The notes under the pieces were generated by a model. That model saw nothing but the letters and a program-made list of their open reading frames with translations. It had not been told where the DNA came from and did no database searches. Position numbers and translations under genes: made by a program. From Brachionus manjavacas (lineage: Eukaryota > Rotifera > Eurotatoria > Ploima > Brachionidae), in contig JAHQIY010000002.1 of NCBI GenBank assembly GCA_019054805.1, positions 5,022,001 to 5,086,000 of the forward strand: 64,000 nucleotides of DNA, given 5' to 3'. Positions 56,601 through 64,000 of the stretch are shown here, piece after piece. The first letter of the stretch is position 1. Each line of letters opens with the position of its first letter.

Positions 56601-59575
56601 TTTATTATTATTATTATTATTGGTGACCTTAAGGTCCCACAAGATCCGTTCCCAACCTTCCTTGGCATTAAATTTGACCCAAAACTCGACTTCAAAAACT
56701 CTCTGAAAATTTACGACATAAAGATATGCCTAAAATTAACCTAATTCGTAAGATAAAAGGTCTAAAATTTTACCACTCTATTTTCTTATGCAAAATAATT
56801 TTTAGAAATTTTATTCGATCTCAAATTGATTACTTATTTATCCCACTTTCTAGTTCAACCCAAAAAATTGTCAATGATGCACAAAAAATGCAAAACAAAA
56901 TACTCAGGCATATCAAATTTTTCCCATTGAAAACGAAGATCAATATCATCCACAAGAGTCTAAATTTTGACATGGTATCAACTAGATCTAAACTACTTTT
57001 TAGAATAATTTCTACACAAAAGAATAGATCACCAGCAAATATTAGATGATTTAAATGACTACCTGACAAACACTCCTGTTCCAAACAAAAAGTTCAACAG
57101 CTTATATGAAAATTTTAGATAAACTATTTTTTAGTAAATCAAAACTTTATACTTCTTACTCCCAACTCATTAAATTTACATTGTATTACCTTGTTATAAT
57201 CATTTTTGTGCTCTAATATACTCATAAAGTTTTTCCTTTTTATTATTTAGTTCTACATTTCAAACGCTAGTCTAAAAAGAAGGACTTTAATCCATTCTGA
57301 GTGGCCTGAGGATTTCCTCAAAAAAAAATATTTAAATAAATATATTTCGACATATTTAGAAATTATACTTTTACTTTATTTTACTTTATTTATTTTGTTT
57401 TGTTTTTTATTTATCAATAAGTCTTTTGTAAACACAATTTTTCTAAATAGAGATACAGTCTCCATTTTATTATCTTTAATTTTAATTTTTAAAAAAAGGA
57501 ATAATTTTTTGTTCAATTTGTATATGAATTTCACGACTTTTACTTTTATCTTATATTTGATTCTGAAGAAGCCTTAGCTTGATACAGATAAACAAACAAA
57601 TAAAATAGATAAAAATGAGCTACAAATCTGCAAACATTCTTGGCATTTTTATCACGTTTTTCCCACTACTGCATATCATTTACCAAATTTCAAACAATTA
57701 AAGGTTTAAGAAAAGAACAAAAAAAAGAATAAAGAAAGACTAGTTAAAGAAAAGAATAAAAAGGCGGAAAACAACTCGGAAACTTTGAACATAAATTGAG
57801 TAACCTGCGCCATCATTACCATCATCATCATCATCTAAACTCCTATTTACCAAAAGATTACCAAATGTAAAAGCCCAAATATTTCAATTTTTTTTTTCTA
57901 AAAGCACCGAAAACAAATCTTCCTATCCTCATTTTTATTTGCAAATATGTGACATTTTTTCTCTAATTGAGCCTATCACACTGATAACTAGAAAAAAATA
58001 AAAAAAAAAAAACAACATAAAACTAAACACATTTTGCCCATCTAATCTTCGAGCAAACAATCTTTGATTTGAGAACAAAATCAATTTAAATTTAAATTAA
58101 TTACTTGATCTCGTAGAGGAAGTGCGGCAAATGAAGGTAATGATTTGCACCATTTTATTGACATTAGCAAAACTCTAGCTGACGTTTCCTGTAGTGAATT
58201 GTCCGCACTGAGCGCAGACATCGGACTGTGTACACGGCTCGTCTTCTCTCTCTGCCTGTCTTCGCCATCCGCCTTTCTCTTCTGACCTTGACCTTGACCC
58301 CCTCCACCACTACATTTGCTCTTTCTCTTCCTCTCATCTCTACACTCGTCCTCGTCGGACGCCGCGCTCACACTCACCAACCGCTCGTCGTCGTGCAGCA
58401 CCGACACAGTCGCACCGTCCTTGACATAGGCTACGAGCGAGTCGGGCTTCACTTGCGAGGTGTTGCGCGGCTGCCTCTCGTTCTGAACAGCGTCCTTGTT
58501 CATTCCCATGCGCAGACACTTTTTGAGGCGACACGCTTGGCACTGATTTCGATGCGCCTTGTCGATCACGCAGTTGCCAGTGCCCGCTTGACACCTGTAG
58601 ATCAGTTTTCGTCTCACCGACCGCTTGAAAAAGCCACTGCAGCCGTTGCACGCCAGGATGCCGTAGTGCTTGCCCGATGACACATCGCCGCACACTACGC
58701 ACGTCAGCGAGCTCGCAGTGGCGCCGGCGTCGGTCTCGTCCAATTTTTTGTCTTCCTCGTACTCGTCTGGCTCTTCGGGGGCCGAGTACTGGCCGCCGGT
58801 GACTGTAGACGCGTATTTGGCCATGTTGGCAAAGTAGTTGTGCGGCAGGCCGAATGGCGGGCTTGGGCTGATCAAGTTACCGTACATGGAGCCCAGGCTG
58901 GCCGCAATCAGACGCAAGTTGGGCTGCTTGTGCATGTTGACAAAGTAGTCGTGTGGTGTGATCAGGGATGGCGGCCTGAAGTGCGACATTGGCGCGTTTA
59001 TCAAGTTGTCTATGTGCAGCGAATCGGTTTTTTTGACTGGTGTGTGCCGATTGGGCGATGAGCAGTCCGAGTTCGAGTTCAAATAGGATGACTCGATTGA
59101 ATGGGGCGATATTAGTTGATGATCGTCGCTCTCGTCCGATTTGGATGACACTGAGCCAATCAAATTTTCTAGTTGAAGGTTAAAAAATTTTCATTAGTTA
59201 AAAATTAAGAGATTAATTAAAATGAAAAAAATTTTTTTTTTTTTTCATTGGAAGACTTGTGCATATATGTATAAGCTAGATTTTTTTATTAATTAATTTT
59301 GCTTGATTGCAGCAAAATTGATTTTTTTTATCTCAATTGTGTTCGCTGTTTAATTGTCATCTATCTATTTTTGCGAGACAAAACTGATTTAGACACTTGT
59401 TCACAAATTGTAACTACCACTTAGACAATGAAATTAAAAATTGCTGCATTTGATGTCGATGTTGATTGGAGATTTATGTTAAAATTTTGTTGTTGATGTT
59501 GAGAGATTTAGAAAAAAAAATCGAAAAAAAATTACCATTTTTGATGTCACCAATTGAGTCGTTGAATACATCCAT
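50635..59575 (-). CDS. nuclear receptor of the NR2E3/Hr51/fax-1 group
   Basis: Four exons, 59536-59575, 58105-59168, 50924-51140 and 50635-50861, join in frame to 515 residues with GT..AG introns and consistent phases. Residues about 170-235 are a complete two-zinc-finger DNA-binding domain with P-box CNGCSGFF, then [11 protein letters not shown] and [28 protein letters not shown] follows, which singles out the photoreceptor-specific/Hr51 type rather than tailless. The ligand-binding domain begins at about 338 ([18 protein letters not shown]), crosses the 6.96-kb intron to [18 protein letters not shown], and ends [11 protein letters not shown], the short C-terminal form of this group. Relatives repress or activate photoreceptor and neuronal identity genes. 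The N-terminal 155 residues are Ser/Pro/His-rich and unstructured, and the hinge is Lys/Arg-rich. The first exon encodes only 13 residues. The large second intron is full of transposon remains. Confidence 0.94.
51651..51777. mobile_element. short hAT-like MITE 3, decayed ends
   Basis: It starts CAGACTTGTATAAAACTC and ends GACTCTTAAGCAACTCTA, imperfect versions of the MITE 1 ends. The interior has GTCAAAGTCATGACTT and AAGTCAAAACTTGGACTTGT. The possible target duplication (CATTTAC/CATTTTG) is weak. Confidence 0.55.
51778..52040 (+). mobile_element. LINE-A 3' end, truncated
   Basis: [18 protein letters not shown] is readable at 51785-51840. The tail GAAGGAGTATTAGCTAGGTT with CAGATAAACAAATAAATAAA ends near 52040. 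It abuts MITE 3. Confidence 0.65.
53270..54200 (+). mobile_element. broken LINE-A copy
   Basis: Pieces occur in the correct order but out of frame: [15 protein letters not shown] (about 53330), then [15 protein letters not shown] (53945-53990), then [17 protein letters not shown] (54035-54090), with unrelated or unaligned sequence at 53370-53800. It may be two overlapping insertions rather than one. Confidence 0.5.
54256..54450. repeat. 195-base element with 20-bp inverted ends
   Basis: ATATTTAACAAAATACTGCA on the left is matched exactly inverted by TGCAGTATTTTGTTAAATAT on the right. The interior has GTGCAACATAATTAGTTGCAC, itself a hairpin related to the GTGCAAC motifs of 55386-55718. No target duplication is identified. 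Confidence 0.6.
55386..55718. mobile_element. MITE-like inverted-repeat element
   Basis: The left end GGTTTTGTGAAATTCAGTAC (then AAAA) and the inverted right end with GTACTGAACTTCACAAAACC match with one difference. Inner pairs include AGAACAGAA, GTAAATGCA(A/G)CAT, TTGCATCAA and CTGCTAA, so the whole 333 bases form an imperfect hairpin. A diverged relative with an insertion lies at 20612-21215. No coding capacity. Confidence 0.68.
56270..56612 (+). mobile_element. LINE-D 3' end with TTA microsatellite
   Basis: Near 56290-56345 one frame reads [18 protein letters not shown], the C-terminal RxxFFTxRVVxxWNxLP motif common to many non-LTR elements. A 3' UTR follows, with TAGATGGCTTCCGAGTAAGC and CATCTCCGCAAGCTCGCTTG, then TAGCTATTTATT(TTA)n. 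Only the 3' end is kept. Confidence 0.65.
56620..57350 (+). mobile_element. LINE-B 3' part, Jockey-like
   Basis: From 56640 to 57100 the translation, with two frame breaks, gives [14 protein letters not shown], then [53 protein letters not shown] and [18 protein letters not shown], followed by [11 protein letters not shown]. This is the region downstream of the reverse-transcriptase catalytic core in Jockey-type elements. The tail AGAAGGACTTTAATCCATTC, GTGGCCTGAGGATTTCC ends in an A-rich stretch at about 57350. Confidence 0.72.
57540..57605 (+). mobile_element. LINE-A-like 3' tail
   Basis: TTCTGAAGAAGCCTTAGCTT, then GATACAGATAAACAAACAAA: the LINE-A tail with several substitutions that weaken its hairpin. 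Confidence 0.5.
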
Positions 59576-59769
59576 ATTGAAAGTTGGATTCTTTTTTTTT
59601 TGTTAGTTTCTTTCTTTCGTTCTAAACGAAAAATAAAAAGAGCGTTTAGTTTAGAAAAAAAAAAAGAAGAGAAAATTTTCCTAGACGCAAAAAGAATATC
59701 ACAAAAAAATATTTTTCATTTTTTATCTCTTTTATTTAAAATAAATAACAAGTTGAGAGAAAAAATGCG

Positions 59770-59803
59770 ATTGGCTCGAGAGCGAGATTAGAGCGGAGCC
59801 AAT
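59770..59803 (-). promoter_or_regulatory. inverted pair of CCAAT elements upstream of the nuclear receptor
   Basis: ATTGGCTC (59770-59777) and GAGCCAAT (59796-59803) form a perfect 8-bp inverted repeat with an 18-base GA-rich spacer, about 200 bases upstream of the nuclear-receptor ATG. CCAAT in either orientation is bound by NF-Y. The location and symmetry suggest a core promoter, but this is inference. Confidence 0.45.
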
Positions 59804-61035
59804 GGGATTGTGTGGATTGTGATTGTTGACAAATCAAGTGAAATGGAGGCGGTGTCTACGCCATCGAACAAGCCAAAACTGATCCCCATATTTTTATCTT
59901 GTCTTCTGATTAAATTAAATTAATTAATTAAATAGTTGTTAAGTTTTGAAATTTGAAACCTAAATCTTCGGCTCAGATCAATGGATTAACTAGTAGGCCT
60001 GTGCACTTGTGCCCCGTACTGCGCCTTACTATGGCGCGAACGTGAGCTATTTTAATCCAAATGAGTTAAGCTATTTTTAAACTAAATTGAGTGTTAATCA
60101 CCTTTTAAAACTATCTTATTTGTAAATAATATTTTAAGATTCATAAACACTCTTCCTTAACTTCGACTCTCGTTCGTTTAGTTTAGTGTGTCAACCACTC
60201 TTTAATTAATAAACAAAATATTTTCGTGGACAACAATGGCAATGTATTTGCAGTACTAAAATTTTAATTTTAATTTTTTTGTTTATTTTGTCTTGCTCGA
60301 TTTAATTCAATCAAAAAAAGTCATGCTCTCGTCCACACTCTAATCTATGCACTTTGCAATAAAAGTTTCCATGCTCACTCATACACATACACACATAGAC
60401 TCCTAAATTGGAGTCAAATCCAATCACAATTACATCAGCTTGGCTTACTTGCCAAAAAAAGGATTGTTCTCTGTCAAAGATGAAAATATCCAATGAGAAG
60501 ACGAGCATAGATGTTTTGTTCGCTCCAAGTGCCAAACGGTTTTCTTAATAATTACAACATCGACTCCAGTCAACTTAAATGTCTATACCCTCAAAGGGCA
60601 GTTCTATGATCGCATGAGATTAGCAATTTGCTAGTATTTAACACTGTGTAAAATAATAGTCGTGAACAGAAAAAACTTTAATTATTTTCTTTATTATTTG
60701 TTTTGACTAGAAGCGGCCATTTATTATTAAAGTTATTAATTGACTATAATATATTATTTCATGCTATTGATGAGGTTTAATACTCATTTTTAACTGAACA
60801 GTCGCACCGAAAGGTGAGGGACATAATGAAAACATAATAACCATTTGTAAGATTAAAACTTATTGTGTCAACTCTTCATAAATAGTCTCATTTTGTTAAA
60901 ATGATAAAAATGAGTCGTCGAGGCTTGAGCCGACAAGACCCAGCCATTAAAAGCAAAGAACCGCCAGATTTTAGCAGGTCCCGAAAGTAAGAACAAGAGA
61001 TAAGGTCAATGACATGTGGATTATTGTCTCATGAT
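59804..61035. other. intergenic DNA upstream of the nuclear receptor
   Basis: No gene is recognised. A 29-codon open frame at 60901-60990 (starts MIKMSRRGLSRQDPAIKSKE) has coding-like composition but no known relative or splice context. The minus-strand frame at 60311-60535 looks incidental. Confidence 0.45.
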
Positions 61036-61039
61036 AAGA

Positions 61040-61258
61040 CAGGAGTAGCCAAATCATACTTGGAAAAGATGGCGCTGTTTCATGTTCCCAATTGCTGCTA
61101 GGCTGTTTTCGATTCAAGAAAAAGTTATGCCGCGTGGGTACAAAGTGTTGGCGGTCCTTTTTTTAACAACGCCATCTCTTATTCCCAATTTTGCTGCGAG
61201 AGGGTTTGAATCTGTGTCCTTATGCTTTACCAATACACCTTATATCATAATTATTTAC
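61040..61258 (-). mobile_element. possible second tRNA-derived SINE
   Basis: On the minus strand, GGTGTATTGGTAAAGCATAA (A-box-like) is followed about 30 bases later by AGATTCAAACCCTC (B-box-like). A body of normal base composition follows, with GAGATGGCG and, inverted, a second GGCGCCATCTTTT-like end. It is unrelated in sequence to the SINE at 5567 and 63727. Only one copy is present, so the call is weak. Confidence 0.3.
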
Positions 61259-61299
61259 TCTTCTTCAAATTATATCTTTCAACATTATCAACTCATTTT

Positions 61300-61395
61300 A
61301 TTTCATAGTATTTTGATCATTAGGCTGAAAGGAAGGACTATGTTCCATTCCAACCCGCCTGGGTATTTCCCTAACTATATTTTTAATTAAATAAT
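61300..61395 (+). mobile_element. LINE-B 3' tail
   Basis: AGGCTGAAAGGAAGGACTAT, GTTCCATTCC, then GCCTGGGTATTTCCCTAAC: the LINE-B tail layout, followed by an A/T-rich end. Confidence 0.55.
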
Positions 61396-61684
61396 AAATA
61401 GATATAGAGAAAAAAAAACTCATTGTATAAAAATCATATAAAAATTAAAATTTAATAAAACAAGATTTTAAGTGAGAATATTTTTTTTTGAAATAATTTG
61501 GGCGATTCAATCACTTAGGTCATTGTATAGTGTAATTTTAAATGTAGAAGTGATAAAAAATCCATCTTAAAAAACTACTTATAAACTATTGACCACTTTT
61601 TTACTTTAAATTTAATTTTTTATTCTTTTTATTTTGAAATTTTTACTTTATCTAATTAATTTTCGTATTTGAAATTTTACAAAT

Positions 61685-61765
61685 TATTTTTTATGCTGAA
61701 AGGAGAATGCTCTTTCTGCAAGCAGCAGACCATAGGTCACATTTTAATTTAGATAAATAAATAAT
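61685..61765 (+). mobile_element. LINE 3' tail, uncertain family
   Basis: TGCTGAAAGGAGAATGCTCT, a CTGCAAGCAGCAG hairpin-like core and TTAGATAAATAAATAATG give the general layout of LINE-A tails but with different central sequence. Confidence 0.35.
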
Positions 61766-62724
61766 GTAATTTTGTCTGATCTTTGAATCATCAAACTAAT
61801 TTAATTTAAAAAAGAAAAAAATAAAATTATTCAAAGCTCTTATTCACCAAACAATCTTAATGCTGCGGACTAACTTCGCTGCTCCTCCACTCTCCATATC
61901 ACGAGTACATATTAAGAGTTTAGGACTTTGAAAATTTGAGAAGCCTCTGCTTCTAGGTTGATTGTTTGTGCAATTATAAAATAAAAAGACTAAATTTGAT
62001 TTATTTTCGGGATCGGATTTTATTATAAAATGTAGGTGGTTTGGGTAAAGTGTTGAATAAACTGCTGCTACCGATAGAGAGAGAGAGGAGTTAAAAAATT
62101 AGCATGATGATTAACGGAGTCTCGACCAGACCTCAACTTTAATTCAATTTTTAACTAAAATAAGAAGGAAAAACATAAAAATTCCTATGTCGTTCCAAAC
62201 ACTCCTAGATCATTTGAAAAAAAAAATTGCATTGATTCATTTTTGTTCCCGATTTACTCATACAATGGCATTTATTTTTTTTTTTTTCTTATATTATATT
62301 TTTCTTTCTTTATTCACTCATTTGATTTGTTGTTGACTAAACATAAAATATTTTTCTTTTCTAATCTAATTACCAAATCATGACTTTTTGTCTGTATTTA
62401 AAATTATAATATATACAACAAAACCAAAATAATTAATTATTACTTAAATCTTGAAAAAGAAAATGCACCCAATTTCTGAAATAATTTTGGAAAAAAAGAA
62501 CAATATTTTTCTCCATTGCACACATTGAACACTCACATCTTTATTCCTCATATTCTCTAAACAAGTTAAGTTTTAAACACACATCAACGTGAGTAGCTAC
62601 TAATGTAGAAAGTCCCCAAGAGCACTAGTGATCAGCCGCTAATAATATTTGACTAAAAATTTCCAACTCTGAAATTCCTAAAAAGAGGGGATAAAAATGT
62701 TCTGGACAATCTCTTATAAATTTT

Positions 62725-62778
62725 AATTATTATTATTATTTATTTCATTAAACGCCTTATAGGCGACGTAAAGTAAAA
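62725..62778 (-). mobile_element. LINE 3' tail with ATT repeats, minus orientation
   Basis: On the minus strand: TTTACGTCGCCTATAAGGCG, TTTAATGAAATAAATAATAATAA. The GCCTATAAGGC hairpin next to an AAT-repeat tail is the usual end of RTE/CR1-like elements. No coding part remains. Confidence 0.4.
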
Positions 62779-63016
62779 AAATAAAACAAAAATTAGATAG
62801 TTTCTAAATTCTAGAAAAATTAAAAAATTTTATTTTTTTTCATAATTACAGTGAAAAAAGATGTATCCCTCAAAGCCGCTTTGAACAGCAAATAAAATTT
62901 AAAAAATAAATTAAAAATGATAGAACAAAATTTATACAGATTGTCTAAAAATTCAAAGAAAAAAAAATGCATGTGAACCTGATGAAGCAATTACTTTACT
63001 GAAACAAACACTTCAC

Positions 63017-63295
63017 TTGTTTGTGCGCATTTTCAGCTTACTTCTTTTGCAGAACCCTCAAAAACTCAGACAAAATTTTCCAAAAAATATCAAGTTCGAA
63101 AGCTACAGCCTAACCAAAATAAAACTTAAGATCAATGAATCATTTCCCAAATTAAAAGCCCTAATTCACCAAACTCTGAACACAGAACAAATAAGGCCTC
63201 GCTTCGGAAAAATTCTAGACAACCATGCCAAGAAGAAACTGCCTAAATTGCTCATACGAAAAATCATCAATACCAGAAAATCGCAACCAACTTAA
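63017..63295 (+). other. unidentified coding-like open frame
   Basis: An intact frame to TAA at 63293, of normal codon composition in A/T-rich surroundings. After an acceptor-like TTCTTTTGCAG (ending 63051) it reads NPQKLRQNFPKNIKFESYS, KLKALIHQTLNTEQIRPRFG and ILDNHAKKKLPKLLIRKII, a basic protein end. It could be the last exon of a gene extending beyond recognition, or the C-terminus of a transposon ORF. No family is recognised and no upstream exon found. Confidence 0.3.
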
Positions 63296-63726
63296 AACCA
63301 CCATCTTTTTTTTTCTTTATTTAAGCGCAATTTTGTAAAGTGTTCCAAATTAAATTTCAATTAATTTTCATAATAAAAATAAATTTAGGAAGAGAAAAAG
63401 TTGACGTAAAGCCTGAGCTTTTACTATTGACTGCTCCACTGATACAGCAAAGCAAATATCTAATTTTTATTTAACACAGAAAGTTGAGAACAAAAATTCT
63501 CTTATTGAGCATGTCTAATTATTCCTCATATGAAAAAATTTTCTTTTTAAGATCAATAAATCCAGAAAATAATTCCATTTTAAAGGTTTATCTTTCTTAT
63601 TTCTCAAAGAGGAACAATTTAATTCTTTTTTTTCCAAAAAAACAAACTCAGTAAACCCACTGAAAGGTGAATTTTATTTATTTATTAAAAATAAATTTTA
63701 GGGAGGCACCCCAGATTCTTAAAAAA

Positions 63727-64000
63727 AGCACGTATAGCCGAATGGTTTGCTTGTTAGTCATGCAGGCAGAGGATCGAGGGTTCAAAGCCCGCTGAGGGTG
63801 AAAAATCTTCAAAATATCTTTGCAATACGGGGCGAATGTTTAAACCTCATTCATCATAAATATAGGGGGACCAGTTTCGACTGGGTAATGATTGCGGTGT
63901 AGATGATCAGCTCGATGCAGTAGCCTCTGTGTCAGATCCAAGCGATTGCTCAAAGAGGTACTTGAAAAAGAGATGAGCGCCTCCCCATTATCCACTAATT
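63727..64000 (+). mobile_element. tRNA-derived SINE, copy 2
   Basis: The tRNA-like head GCACGTATAGCCGAATGGTT (A-box) and GATCGAGGGTTCAAAGCCCG (B-box) lie 45-50 bases apart. The body with GATGATCAGCTCGATGCAGT, AGCCTCTGTGTCAGATCCAA ends CCCCATTATCCACTAATT at the window edge. It aligns along its length with 5567-5818 on the other strand, with about 20 extra bases around CAGTTTCGACTGGGTAATGA. Confidence 0.82.

Larger units (their letters stand above)
51141..58104 (-). other. 7-kb intron of the nuclear receptor gene
   Basis: This interrupts the ligand-binding domain between RDQ and IILLEE. It is filled with MITE 3, several LINE-A pieces, two inverted-repeat elements, LINE-D and LINE-B, mostly in the orientation opposite to the gene. 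Unassigned parts (52050-53260, 54460-55380, 55720-56260, 57610-58100) are A/T-rich with nothing recognised beyond a degraded PTPLC-like LINE-A scrap near 52560. Confidence 0.7.

Noticed and set aside
58228..59061. Open frames on both strands inside the nuclear receptor exon 2
   Set aside because: Different registers of a GC-richer coding exon; the zinc-finger frame is unambiguous.
60311..60535. 74-codon minus-strand frame
   Set aside because: No ATG context, family resemblance or splice signals; composition like surrounding DNA.

Overview
The window reads as nuclear DNA of an invertebrate animal with a very AT-rich genome. Every well-supported protein is a metazoan one, coding islands are small and separated by long A/T tracts, most introns are 50-150 bases while a few reach several kb, and much of the intergenic and intronic DNA is decayed retroelement. 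A rotifer of the Brachionus type would fit (composition, kinesin-light-chain-like TPR gene, DM9 protein), but this is an inference and other lophotrochozoans are possible.

Layout. 1-4.5 kb: no gene seen. 4.55-13.6 kb (+): a five-exon MAP7/ensconsin-family microtubule-associated protein, whose 4.6-kb first intron holds a tRNA-derived SINE and several LINE 3' tails. 19.1-23.5 kb: two SRSF3/7-like splicing factors arranged head to head, with a tRNA-Gln(CUG) gene beside the second. 26.8-27.8 kb (-): acyl-CoA delta-9 desaturase. 30.3 kb: an identical second tRNA-Gln, then a hairpin MITE and a decayed LINE. 33.2-35.5 kb (-): TIM50, with a TPR protein directly upstream on the same strand. 37.4-43.8 kb: a repeat block with two LINE copies and a near-identical 1.33-kb inverted repeat, whose spacer is a GC-rich Gypsy fragment lacking LTRs and the core of reverse transcriptase. 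44.4-50.5 kb: a DM9 plus lectin-like protein (-) divergently paired with a RIIa-domain protein of the RIIAD1 type (+). 50.6-59.6 kb (-): a four-exon nuclear receptor of the NR2E3/Hr51/fax-1 group, with a 7-kb repeat-filled intron. 59.6-64 kb: SINE and LINE remnants only.

The genes are unrelated housekeeping and neuronal/ciliary functions rather than one pathway. The most structured non-genic features are the large inverted repeat, a tandem pair of hAT-like MITEs with 8-bp target duplications, and several dispersed LINE and SINE families recognisable by conserved 3' tails. Exon-intron structures were rebuilt by hand from splice consensus, phase and family similarity. Similarity statements come from recalled family patterns, not database searches.
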